Origin: Tistrella mobilis KA081020-065
Lineage (GTDB): Bacteria; Pseudomonadota; Alphaproteobacteria; Tistrellales; Tistrellaceae
Direction of reading: 5' to 3'
DNA length: 64,000 nt
Assembly (NCBI RefSeq): GCF_000264455.2
Contig: NC_017956.1
Coordinates: forward strand, 2,277,501 to 2,341,500
A program made the position numbers and the translations under genes. Below the pieces are notes generated by a model. It did not search any database and was not told the origin of the DNA. It saw nothing but the letters and a program-made list of their open reading frames with translations. Below, piece after piece: positions 34,476-42,967 of the stretch. How positions within the stretch are numbered: the first letter of the stretch is position 1; every line of letters starts with the position of its first letter.

Positions 34476-36488
34476 TCAGAATGCCTGTCCAAGGCTGATA
34501 TAGATCTGATAGGGGTCGTCGGCATCCCGGCGGTCGAGCGGCAAGGCCACATCGAAGCGGAACGGACCGAGCGGCGTGTAATAGCGCAGACCCAGCCCGG
34601 CGCCGGTCCGCAGATTGGTGGACAGATCCGGCCAGGGCTCTTCCGAGATCTGACCGGCTTCGATGAAGGGCACGACGGAAATGTCCTGGGTCACCGGCAT
34701 GCGCAGTTCGACCCCGGCTTCCGCCACCGACCGGCCACCCAGCGGGTCGCCATCACCGTCCAGCGGCCCCAGCATGCGATAGCCGTAACCGCGCACCGAC
34801 CCGCCGCCACCGGCATAGAAGCGCTTGTCCGCCGGCAGCGTTGCCGTTGCGGCACCGGCGACGGAGCCGATCCGGCCGCGGCCGGCCAGCACCCAGCGCC
34901 CCAGCTCGTCCAGCGGCACATAGATCGAGCCGTTGAGTTCGGCCCTGAGGAAGCTGATCGCCGCTCCCTCGATCGCGCCGGTATAGGGGATCACCTCGCC
35001 CGAGATGCGATAGCCGCGCCGCGGGTCCAGCAGGCTGTCCGAGGCATCGCGCGACAGGGTTACCGGCATGCCCAGCAGATAACTGGTCCGCTCGCCCTTC
35101 TCGTCGTCGAGGATCTTGTATTCGGGGGCGAGCGCCAGCGAGCCGCGCCAGCCGTCGCCCAGCGCCCGTTCCTGGCCGAAACGGGTCTCGATACCGCTCT
35201 GCTGGAACGCGTCGGTGTCTTCGTTGATCAGCTTGACGGTACCGAAATTGAACCGGTCCTCGCGCGGGTGCGGCCGCTTGTAGTTCACGTCCAGTTCCTG
35301 AAGCACCGGCGAAATGTCGAGTTCGGTGCGCAGCTTGTCGCCACGACCGGTCAGGTTGCGATGCTCCCAGAAGGCACGCAGTTCCGGCCCGACCGTCGTC
35401 GAATAACGCACGCCGGCACCGATGCTCCGCGGGGGACCTTCGACCACCGTCAGTTTCACCGGCATGCTGCCGTCGGCCGGCGGGGTCTCGGGCGTCTCGA
35501 TCACGGCCGAGGAGAACAGCCCCGTGGCCAGCAGGTCGGCGCGGAAGCTTTCGATCTTGCCGACATCATAGGTGTCGCCGGGCTGCCAGGGGCGCTTGCC
35601 CTCCACAACCGTCGCCAGCACGTCTTCCAGCCCCTCGACGCTGGTATCGCCGAAGCGGGTGAAGGGGCCGCTGTCGATGTCGACCGTCACCGCCATGCTG
35701 CGGGTGTCATGGTCGACGACCGCGCGGCGGCCGGTCTGGCGGGCGAAGGGATAGCCGTTGGCGCCCAGCGTCGTCAGCAGGTGGCGCTCGCCGGCCACGA
35801 TTTCCGCAGCCTCGGCGGCCGCCCCCATCGGCAGGCCCAGCGCCTTGGGCGTCATCTTTTCGGCATCGACCAGCGGCGGCTGACCGGCCGCCCAGTCGAC
35901 CGTCCAGCCGGCCAGCTTGTAGCGTGGCCCCGGGCGCACCGTGATCTGCGCCGCCGGCGGCTCGGCATCGCGATCGATGCGCAGGCGCACCTCGCCGTCG
36001 AAATAACCGCGGGAGCGCAGGGCCTTCTGGAACAGCTCGACATCGCCCTGCCCGCGGCGGCGCAGCGCCGCCAGGCTCGGCGGCGGGCGGTCCTCCAGCC
36101 GGCGCAGCTCCGACAGGCTGTCGAACAGCTCGTCCAGCGGCGCATCGGCCAACTCGTCTACCTGCGGCTGGCTGCCGGTAACACTGCCGGTCGCCCCCTC
36201 CTTCTCCTCCCGCGCCCGCTTCTCGGCCCGGGCCTCGGCCAGGCGCTGCTGTTCGGCCGCCTCTTCCGGATCCAGCCCCTCGACGGTGATCTGCGTCGTG
36301 TAGGTCACCCCGCCCACGGTCGCGAAAAGCGGCTCACCGCTTTCGGCCACCGGTTCCTCATCCACCAGACCAAGGCTGCGGCCGACATCATTGACGGTCC
36401 CGCATCCACCGAGCAGGGCTGCGGCAAACAGCGCCGGAACCAGCGGAAGACGGGAAGTGTGGGACGGGCCGATCTTGCGACATGGCAC
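34476..36488 (-). CDS. tamA: autotransporter assembly factor TamA (Omp85 family)
   Basis: A 670-residue outer membrane protein starting at GTG 36488, with GGAGG about 10 bases upstream; an ATG at 36483 is out of frame. A signal with lipobox-like LLGGC (Cys28) may make it a lipoprotein, which is unusual for TamA. Then come a charged linker with an Ala/Glu/Arg-rich helix (about 78-98), POTRA-like repeats (about 130-330; LFQKALRSRGYFDGEVRL and YDVGKIESFRADLLATGLF) and an Omp85 barrel with the VRGYGYR loop and RFYAGGGGSVRG. The C-terminus is Phe. It pairs with TamB, which follows 49 bases later. Confidence 0.9.
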   Translation of the reverse strand: MPCRKIGPSHTSRLPLVPALFAAALLGGCGTVNDVGRSLGLVDEEPVAESGEPLFATVGGVTYTTQITVEGLDPEEAAEQQRLAEARAEKRAREEKEGATGSVTGSQPQVDELADAPLDELFDSLSELRRLEDRPPPSLAALRRRGQGDVELFQKALRSRGYFDGEVRLRIDRDAEPPAAQITVRPGPRYKLAGWTVDWAAGQPPLVDAEKMTPKALGLPMGAAAEAAEIVAGERHLLTTLGANGYPFARQTGRRAVVDHDTRSMAVTVDIDSGPFTRFGDTSVEGLEDVLATVVEGKRPWQPGDTYDVGKIESFRADLLATGLFSSAVIETPETPPADGSMPVKLTVVEGPPRSIGAGVRYSTTVGPELRAFWEHRNLTGRGDKLRTELDISPVLQELDVNYKRPHPREDRFNFGTVKLINEDTDAFQQSGIETRFGQERALGDGWRGSLALAPEYKILDDEKGERTSYLLGMPVTLSRDASDSLLDPRRGYRISGEVIPYTGAIEGAAISFLRAELNGSIYVPLDELGRWVLAGRGRIGSVAGAATATLPADKRFYAGGGGSVRGYGYRMLGPLDGDGDPLGGRSVAEAGVELRMPVTQDISVVPFIEAGQISEEPWPDLSTNLRTGAGLGLRYYTPLGPFRFDVALPLDRRDADDPYQIYISLGQAF

Positions 36489-36731
36489 CTGTGAGAGGCC
36501 TCCGGATCAAGCTGCATCATGCGCGACGGGCGCCGCTTCACCTTAACGATCCCCGCCCCCGGACGGCAAGCCGGGCTCCCCCTTCGTGCCGTGACGAATT
36601 TTGGAACCGGCCCGATCAGGGGCGGGCCCGGCGCGCAAGTGGCATTGACGCGACCACATATCGCGCGCAACGATCATCTCATGCGCTCACCGCAGAAATG
36701 AGCCGTTCACCTGTCCGGAGGATCATCCACG

Positions 36732-37667
36732 ATGCTTGGCATCAAGCTCAGCGAGATCGAAACGTTCCTCGCGGTCGCCGAGGCGGGGTCAATCAACGGC
36801 GCCGCCCGTCGCATGCATCTGACACAGCCGGCCGTCACCCGGCAGATCCAGCGGCTGGAAGCGGAGCTGGGGTTGATTCTGCTCGACCGGCGCAGCAAAC
36901 CGCCGACGCTGACCGCCGCCGGTCGCGATGCGATGGAGCATTGCCGCCGTGTGCTGAGTGCGGTGGAAGATCTGAAGGCGATGGGCATGGCCGAGGGCGC
37001 CACCGCCGGACGGCTCCGCCTCGGCTTTGCCCATGGCGTGGTCGATCTGGCCGTCACCCGGCCGATCGACGAGCTGCGCGCGGCTTTCCCGCTGGTCGCC
37101 CTGCAGATCGGCAGCGGCTGGACCGGGGAATTGATCGATCAGGTCCGTGATGGTCGCCTGGACGCTGCCGTTGTCCTGATCGATCCCAACGAGCACCCCC
37201 CACAGGATATCGAAGGGGTGCGGGTCGGCTCCGAACCGGTCTGGATCGTGGGCTCCGCATGTGACGAAACCTCCTCTGGTCCGATCGCGCCCGAAGAGCT
37301 GGCTCGCGCAAGCTGGGTGCTCAACCCCGAAGGCTGCGGCTATCACATGGTGGTGCAGCGTTTGCTGGACCGTATGGGGGCACGACTGGAGGTTGCGGCC
37401 GAAGTTCTGGGACCAGATATCCAGCTGTCGCTGATCGCTCGGGGTGTCGGGTTCGGGCTGGTGCCGGCCCGCCGGGTGATGCAGAGCGCCCAGGCCGGTG
37501 ACCTGCGGCGGATCGAGGTGCGGGGGCTGGACCTCTCCCTGGCGGTCTGGGTGCTGCGCTCATCCCTCGCCGGTCGGCTCACCCCCGCCATCGATCATCT
37601 GGCAGGTTCGCTCGCCGCCCTCTGGGCCCCCGCCGCAGCCCCGGCCGTCGCCGTCGCCGCCGTCTGA
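36732..37667 (+). CDS. LysR-family transcriptional regulator
   Basis: A 311-residue LysR protein with CGGAGGATC 10 bases before ATG 36732. The N-terminal winged helix-turn-helix (about residues 5-65) contains ETFLAVAEAGSINGAARRMH and LTQPAVTRQIQRLEAELG. The effector domain follows (about 90-290). It is divergent from tamA, with 243 bases between. The last ~25 residues (Ala/Pro-rich, after LWAPAA) overlap by 73 bases the end of the SGNH gene on the opposite strand. Regulon unknown; LysR proteins usually act on the divergent neighbour, but here that is tamA, an unlikely target. Confidence 0.88.
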   Translation: MLGIKLSEIETFLAVAEAGSINGAARRMHLTQPAVTRQIQRLEAELGLILLDRRSKPPTLTAAGRDAMEHCRRVLSAVEDLKAMGMAEGATAGRLRLGFAHGVVDLAVTRPIDELRAAFPLVALQIGSGWTGELIDQVRDGRLDAAVVLIDPNEHPPQDIEGVRVGSEPVWIVGSACDETSSGPIAPEELARASWVLNPEGCGYHMVVQRLLDRMGARLEVAAEVLGPDIQLSLIARGVGFGLVPARRVMQSAQAGDLRRIEVRGLDLSLAVWVLRSSLAGRLTPAIDHLAGSLAALWAPAAAPAVAVAAV

Positions 37668-38539
37668 ACCCGGCCGGGACCTGCCGGTGCCGCCTCGTCT
37701 TCATCCACCGTATGGGCAATCGCCGCAGCCAGCGCGCGGGAGATGCAGGCATAGCCCAACGCGTTCAGATGGAAGCGGTCGGTGAACAGCAGGTCCGGGG
37801 TCGGATGCGCGCGGTCTTCTTCCCAGGCGGTCATCAGCGCATAGCGGCTGTAGATCGGCGTATGGGTCTCCTCCGCCACCTGATGCATCAGGGTGACGAA
37901 GGCGGCATAGGTCCCGGGATCCTTCGCACCGGGATAGAGCTGCAGATCCATCAGCAGTGCATCGGCTCCGCTCTCGCGGATCATCTCCAGCCCCTCGCGC
38001 AGCTGATCGGTGAACCGGGCACGGTCGACCGCACGCAGCGCGTCATTGGTACCGGCCTGCCAGATGACGAGATCGGGATCGTTTTCGGCCAGCAGCTCGT
38101 CCAGCCGCGTCAGCTGATCGGCGGCGATTTCGCCGCCCACACCGGCATTGATCACCCGGATGCGGCTCTCGGGGTAACGGCGGGCCAGGTCGCGCTCCAG
38201 CCGGAAGGGATAGCTCGCCTCGGGCCGCGGCGCGCCATAGCCCTGGGTGGACGAGGATCCGATGGCCAGCACCACCAGCGGCCGGCCCTCTTCCAGTTTC
38301 TCATCCGTCACCGGCAGATCGCCCGCCAGATCCGGGCCGTCTTCCGGCACACGGCAGACGCCATCGATGCTGGTATCGAGGGCAAGGCCGAAGCTGCCGG
38401 CATCCTGTTCCGGCGCCCGCTTCGGTGTCACCGCTGCCTCGGCAGCCAGTGCCGCAGGCGGCACCGCCGCCAGCCCCGGCAGGAGCATGGCGGCGGTAAC
38501 GGCCAGCGGGCGAAGAACGTGGTGCAGCAGGCGGGTCAT
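37595..38539 (-). CDS. SGNH/GDSL-family hydrolase, exported
   Basis: A 314-residue protein from ATG 38539, two bases after the opgC stop. A signal peptide covers about 1-32 (MLLPGLAAVPPAALAAEA). The SGNH blocks are present: nucleophile in AIGSSSTQGYG, Gly block NAGVGGEIAAD, Asn block WQAGTNDAL and DxxH in DRFHLNALGY, so it is a serine esterase/acyl hydrolase. The C-terminal ~30 residues (AAPAGPGRVQTAATATAGAAA) are low in complexity and overlap the LysR gene. Next to OpgC, it may act on succinyl or acyl groups of periplasmic glucans; that is inference from context. Confidence 0.87.
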   Translation of the reverse strand: MTRLLHHVLRPLAVTAAMLLPGLAAVPPAALAAEAAVTPKRAPEQDAGSFGLALDTSIDGVCRVPEDGPDLAGDLPVTDEKLEEGRPLVVLAIGSSSTQGYGAPRPEASYPFRLERDLARRYPESRIRVINAGVGGEIAADQLTRLDELLAENDPDLVIWQAGTNDALRAVDRARFTDQLREGLEMIRESGADALLMDLQLYPGAKDPGTYAAFVTLMHQVAEETHTPIYSRYALMTAWEEDRAHPTPDLLFTDRFHLNALGYACISRALAAAIAHTVDEDEAAPAGPGRVQTAATATAGAAAGAQRAASEPAR

Positions 38540-38541
38540 GA

Positions 38542-39735
38542 TCAGGCGCGGACGGGACCGAAGGCCTTGGCCGGCGGGACGGCTGCGGACGGCGCCGCGG
38601 GCGCGGTGCGGGCAGGAGTCACGGTCGTACGAGCGGGCGTCTGGGTAGTGCTGCGCTTCAACCATTCGAGGCCCCCGGCAAGCAGGACGAGAATGACGAG
38701 ACCGGCAGACACCAGTACCACATCGAGAACCACGCCACCACCCAGCGGAACCCGGACCAGCTGCGCCGCCACCGCCAGCAGAGAGCCGGTGGCAAAGACC
38801 GCCAGACCCTGGCGCCCCATCACCGCGAAGGGGTTGTTGGCCCCCAGATCCCGCAGCCAGCGGCCGGCCGGCGAATAGGCGACGACATAGACCAGAGCCA
38901 GCAGATGCAGGATGCGCGGCAGGGTGACGAAGGTCTTGTCCTGACCATAAAGGAAGAAGGGGATCGGCAGCATGTCGCGCGCGGGATAGAAGGCCACGAG
39001 CTTCATCACCAGCGCCAGCACCAGATAGGCTGCCGCCAGCCACCAGGCCCAGGCCCGGTAGGGCACCACCTGCGCCCGGCCCAGGATGCCGGCACCGACC
39101 ACGAAACCGATCGCGAAGACGAACTGCCAGGCCAGCGGGTTGAAGAACCAGCCGCCGCCGTTCGGCCATTGCGGGGCGTTCATGCCGGTCATGTTGGCGA
39201 CCACCCAGACCGTGGCCGAGGCCACGAGCATGGCGCCGACGCTCGCCCGTGCGATCAGCATCATCACCGGCAGGGCCAGCATGAAGCAGATATACATCGG
39301 CAGGATATTGAAGTAGCCGGGCTGATGGCCCAGCGTCACCACCCCCATCAGGCCGGCGGCGGGGTCATTGAAGATCGGGCCCAGATTGATCCAGGAATAC
39401 AGCTCCGGATCGGCGGTGGCGCCGGCCATCCAGGCCACCAGCGCCGCCACTACGGCGATGCAGAAGACATGGACCAGATAGAGGTCGAAACCGCGCTTTG
39501 CCGCCTTGGCGCTGGCCAGCCAGGGCCGGTCGGCGGTGAACTTGCGGAAATAGGCGAGCGCCGCCGCCAACCCTGCCAGGAAGACGAAGATTTCGGTCGC
39601 ATCCGCGAATCCGAAGTTACGGATCGTGATGTTTTCCAAAGGGTTTCCCGGCACGTGATCGATGAAGATCATGGCCAGGGCAAGGCCCCGTACCGTATCG
39701 ATCTCGTTCAGCCGGCCGCGCCGTGTCGCGTCCAT
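38542..39735 (-). CDS. opgC: OpgC-family membrane acyltransferase
   Basis: A 397-residue membrane protein with about 10 hydrophobic segments. ATG 39735 has AAGGA 8 bases upstream. The OpgC signature is near the N-terminus, LNEIDTVRGLALAMIFIDHV and GFADATEIFVFLAGLA; the middle holds WINLGPIFNDP and GYFNILPMYICFML. OpgC succinylates osmoregulated periplasmic glucans in the family's known members. The C-terminal ~50 residues (STTQTPARTTVTPARTAP) are Pro/Ala/Thr-rich and probably cytoplasmic or disordered. The SGNH hydrolase follows with a 2-base gap. No opgG/opgH is in the window. Confidence 0.85.
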   Translation of the reverse strand: MDATRRGRLNEIDTVRGLALAMIFIDHVPGNPLENITIRNFGFADATEIFVFLAGLAAALAYFRKFTADRPWLASAKAAKRGFDLYLVHVFCIAVVAALVAWMAGATADPELYSWINLGPIFNDPAAGLMGVVTLGHQPGYFNILPMYICFMLALPVMMLIARASVGAMLVASATVWVVANMTGMNAPQWPNGGGWFFNPLAWQFVFAIGFVVGAGILGRAQVVPYRAWAWWLAAAYLVLALVMKLVAFYPARDMLPIPFFLYGQDKTFVTLPRILHLLALVYVVAYSPAGRWLRDLGANNPFAVMGRQGLAVFATGSLLAVAAQLVRVPLGGGVVLDVVLVSAGLVILVLLAGGLEWLKRSTTQTPARTTVTPARTAPAAPSAAVPPAKAFGPVRA

Positions 39736-39923
39736 CGGTTTTGTCCTTGGTGAAGGTGGCCCGCTGCTTTACCAGCAACACCATTGCAACGCACCAGGCT
39801 TCAACCGGTACAGGGGCATAATGTGGATCCCCCGCGTCAAAAGCGGGGCAGGTCCGTGGCGGCCGTGACCATTCTCCCATCGGCCCACGTGCCACCACTA
39901 CAGGTGGAGCTGCCACGATCCGG

Positions 39924-39935
39924 TAATGATCATTA
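39924..39935 (+). promoter_or_regulatory. 12-base perfect palindrome, operator candidate
   Basis: TAATGATCATTA is fully self-complementary and sits in an AT-rich patch about 180 bases before the MFS gene. Related ATTATG repeats follow at 39940-39980. A FadR/GntR-type or LysR-type regulator could bind here; no such gene is adjacent on this side. Confidence 0.4.
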
Positions 39936-40009
39936 TGTCTATTATGCATTGGCGTCATGATCAGATCCGACATTATGATCTACCTGTGTTCCCGGTATGG
40001 TTGACTTTA

Positions 40010-40051
40010 CCCGCCACACCGCCCTTCCCGGGGCGTTGTGGCGGGATTTTT
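40010..40051 (+). terminator. terminator-like hairpin in the MFS leader (attenuator?)
   Basis: CCCGCCAC (40010-40017) pairs with GTGGCGGG (40038-40045), with a further GC-rich inner stem, followed by ATTTTTC. It lies before, not after, the MFS gene start, so it could be an attenuator that limits transcription into the coding region, or the end of a short leader RNA. Confidence 0.55.
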
Positions 40052-40111
40052 CTTCCAGCCAAAACACAACCTTTACGATGGTTTATAAGCATATTTACGC
40101 GTGAGATGCCC

Positions 40112-41423
40112 ATGAGCCAGGATCCGAGTGCCGCCCCGTCCGCCATCGGCCAGCCGCCCCAGTCACCTCGGATACGCGACACACGTCCCGGGCTCGACCG
40201 GACAGCCCGCCTCGTGCTCATTGCGGCCGCCGTGGTCGTGACCATTTCGATGGGCGTGCGCCAGGCATTCGGCGTCTTCCTTACCCCCGTCGTCGCCGAA
40301 CTCGGCATCGGTCGCGAGGTCTTCGGCTTTGCGATCGCCGTGCAGAACCTGCTCTTCGGGCTGATGCAGCCCTTCATCGGCATGATCGCCGACCGTTTCG
40401 GCCCCTCGCGCGTGGTGCTGGCGGGCACCGCCGCCTATGTGGCGGGGCTGGTGCTCGCCGCCTCGACCGGTTCCCCCACCGGGCTGATGGTCACGCTGGG
40501 CGTGGCTGTGGGCTTCGGCCTCGCCGGCACCAGTTTCGTGGTGGTGCTGGGGGCGGTCGGCCGGGCCGTGCCCGAAGCGCGGCGGCCGCAATGCTTCGCC
40601 CTGGTCACGGCCGGCGGCTCTTTCGGCATGTTCGCGGTGGTCCCCGGGGCATATGCCATGCTCGACGCCTTCGGCTGGCGGGATGCGATCCTGCTGCTCG
40701 CCATCGCCGCCAGTGCCATGGCCGCCTTCGGCTTCGCGCTCGACGGGGCACGCCGGCGCAGACCGCAGGGCACCGCCGGGGCCGCGCCGGCCCCTGCCCG
40801 CCCCGTCCGGTGCCGACACGCTGGGCCAGGCGCTTCACGAAGCCGCCCATAGCGGCAGCTTCTGGCTGCTGGCACTCGGCTTCGGGGTCTGCGGCTTTCA
40901 GATCACCTTCATCGGCGTGCACCTGCCGGCCTATGTCGGCGATGTCGGCATCCCCGGCTGGGTGGCGGCCTGGGCGCTGGGGCTGATCGGGGCCTGCAAC
41001 ATCGTCGGCGCCTATGTGCTGGGCAGCCTGGGCGCCCGCTTCCGCGGCCGCAACATGCTGGTCGCCATCTACGCGCTCCGCACGATCTTCGTTCTGGCGG
41101 TGGTCGTTCTGCCGCCCTCGGCACCGCTGATCCTGGCCTTCGCCGCGCTCTTCGGCTTCACCTGGCTCGGCACCATTCCACTCACCAGCGGCATGGTGGC
41201 GCGGATCTTCGGACCGCGTTACCTTTCAACCCTTTATGGCGTGGTCTTCCTGTCGCATCAGGTCGGCGCCTTCCTCGGCGCCTGGGGCGGCGGCTATGCC
41301 TACGACCTGCTCGGCTCTTACGATGCGGTCTGGGCGGCGATGGCCGTCATCTCGGCGATTGCAGCCCTGATGCACCTGCCGATTTCCGATCGGCCGGTGG
41401 TCCGGCAGCCGAAAGCCGCGTGA
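40112..41423 (+). pseudogene. MFS transporter broken by a frameshift near 40,790-40,815
   Basis: Two frames together make one OFA/oxalate-formate-like MFS carrier. The first reads from ATG 40112 (or 40106) with MGVRQAFGVFLTPVVAELG, GLMQPFIGMIADRFG and GFGLAGTSFVVVLGAVGRA, six helices in all. After the central basic linker (DGARRRRPQGTAGAA) it runs into nonsense and stops at 40852. The reading that continues as SGADTLGQALHEAAHSGSFW (six more helices, ending at 41423) is in the frame one base later. The switch lies in a C/G-rich stretch (about 40,790-40,815), so a one-base insertion or a sequencing error would both explain it. If real, the gene is disrupted; a slipping ribosome is a third option. 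Confidence 0.75.
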
Positions 41424-41479
41424 GCGGGGCGGCGATCCGGGCTATACTTTCCGGATATCCCGTTACGGAGGCGAACGTG

Positions 41480-41686
41480 ATGAGCGAAATGCTGCCCGTC
41501 GACCGGATGCATATGAGGCACGAAGCGGCAGAGGACGAAGCAACCGACGGCGACCGGCCTTTGCCAGCCTGGACCATTCACGCCGCCGCGATCGGCATCG
41601 GCCTCGTGCTCGGGGCCGCCCTCTACGGCTGGGGCCGCTATTCTGGCGTCATCTCCATGGACTGGGTGGGCCTGCTCTGCGGCTGA
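41480..41686 (+). CDS. small single-span membrane protein
   Basis: A 68-residue protein. GGAGG lies 8 bases before ATG 41480, which favours this start over the GTG at 41420 that overlaps the MFS stop. An acidic N-terminus (EAAEDEATDGD) is followed by one transmembrane segment near residues 36-53 (AAAIGIGLVLGAALYGWG). It follows the MFS gene closely and could be its partner or an independent small membrane protein. Not recognised. Confidence 0.6.
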   Translation: MSEMLPVDRMHMRHEAAEDEATDGDRPLPAWTIHAAAIGIGLVLGAALYGWGRYSGVISMDWVGLLCG

Positions 41687-41719
41687 GCCGCAAGACCAGG
41701 CCCGGCCCCCATTCCTTGA

Positions 41720-42931
41720 TCAGACCTTCTCGACAATCAGCGCGATGCCCTGGCCGATGCCGATGCACATCGACACCAGGGCGTAGCGCCCGCCGCGACG
41801 CTCCAGTTCGCGCAGCGCCGTCAGCGTGATCCGCGCGCCCGAAGCCCCCAGCGGATGGCCGACGGCGATCGCACCGCCATTGGGGTTCACGCGGGCATCG
41901 TCATAGGCCAGATCCAGCTGCTTCAGGCAGCCCAGCACCTGGGTCGCGAAGGCCTCGTTGATTTCGATCACATCCATATCGGCAAGCGAGAGCCCGGCGC
42001 GGGCCAGTGCCTTGCGTGCCGCCGGCACCGGACCCAGCCCCATCACCCGGGGCTCCACCCCGGCCACCGCCGCCGCCACGATCCGCGCCCGGGGCTTCAG
42101 GCCGAAACGGGCACCGGCCGCTTCGGTGCCCAGCAGCAGTGCTGCCGCACCGTCATTGATGCCCGAGGCATTACCCGCCGTCACCACGCCATCGGCCGCC
42201 AGCGGCCGAAGCTTCGTCAGCGCCGCCAGGGTGCTGTCGGGTCGCGGATGCTCGTCGGCCGTCACCTCCAGCGCCGGCGCCTTGCGGCCCTGGTCGACGG
42301 TGACGGCCGTGATCTCGCCCTCGAAGAAGCCGGCCGCGCGCGCCGCTTCATAGCTCGCCTGCGACCGCGCCGCAAAGGCGTCGCTCTCCTCGCGGCCGAT
42401 GGCCAGGTCGCGGGCGATGTTGTCGGCGGTCTCGGGCATGGTGTCGCCGCCATAGGCCGCGATCACCTTCGGGTTCGGGAAGCGGGCGCCGATGGCGCTG
42501 TCATAGACCTTGAAATCGCGGCCAAAGGCCTGTTCCGATTTGGCGACCACGAAAGGCGCGCGGGTCATGCTTTCCACGCCGCCCGCGATCATCAGCTCGC
42601 CATCGCCCAGGCGGATGGCACGCGACGCATCGATCACCGCCGCCATGCCGCTGCCGCAAAGCCGGTTGACGGTCTGTGCCGCCACCTCCACCGGCAGGCC
42701 GCCCATCAGCGCGCCATGGCGGGCGACGTTGCGGGCATCCTCGCCCGCCTGGCAGGCACAGCCGGCAAGCACATCCTCGATCGCGGTCGGATCGACGCCG
42801 GTCTTTGCCATCAGCGCCCGGATCACCTGGCCCAGCAGGTCGTCGGGGCGGATGCGCGACAGCACGCCGCCCTGGCGGCCGAAGGCGCTGCGCAGGCCGT
42901 CGAAGATGAAGGCGTCGGTGGTGGCGGACAT
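41720..42931 (-). CDS. 3-oxoadipyl-CoA thiolase-like acetyl-CoA acyltransferase
   Basis: A 403-residue thiolase with GGAGGA 9 bases before ATG 42931. The active-site Cys is in NRLCGSGMAAV (about residue 93), with the C-terminal GHPLGASGARI (His) and SMCIGIGQGIA (second Cys). The segment YDSAIGARFPNP followed by DTMPETADNIA is the PaaJ/PcaF pattern (YDTTIGWRF in relatives), so cleavage of 3-oxoadipyl-CoA to succinyl-CoA and acetyl-CoA is likely, although ordinary 3-ketoacyl-CoA thiolase cannot be ruled out. It follows the dehydrogenase gene with a 36-base gap. The operon is divergent from IclR at 44784. Confidence 0.87.
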   Translation of the reverse strand: MSATTDAFIFDGLRSAFGRQGGVLSRIRPDDLLGQVIRALMAKTGVDPTAIEDVLAGCACQAGEDARNVARHGALMGGLPVEVAAQTVNRLCGSGMAAVIDASRAIRLGDGELMIAGGVESMTRAPFVVAKSEQAFGRDFKVYDSAIGARFPNPKVIAAYGGDTMPETADNIARDLAIGREESDAFAARSQASYEAARAAGFFEGEITAVTVDQGRKAPALEVTADEHPRPDSTLAALTKLRPLAADGVVTAGNASGINDGAAALLLGTEAAGARFGLKPRARIVAAAVAGVEPRVMGLGPVPAARKALARAGLSLADMDVIEINEAFATQVLGCLKQLDLAYDDARVNPNGGAIAVGHPLGASGARITLTALRELERRGGRYALVSMCIGIGQGIALIVEKV

Positions 42932-42967
42932 GGGAACGGTTCCTCCGGGCTTTTCTCTGGTCTTGTC

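Larger units (their letters stand above)
39736..40111. other. 376-base regulatory region between opgC and the MFS gene
   Basis: This divergent region holds a perfect 12-base palindrome and a terminator-like hairpin (both listed separately) and an AT-rich patch (39921-39983) with the motif CATTATG repeated. No gene of its own is convincing. Confidence 0.4.

Noticed and set aside
32558-34498. 646-residue frame opposite tamB
   Set aside because: Antisense shadow of the TamB repeat region; TamB has the membrane anchor and family C-terminus.
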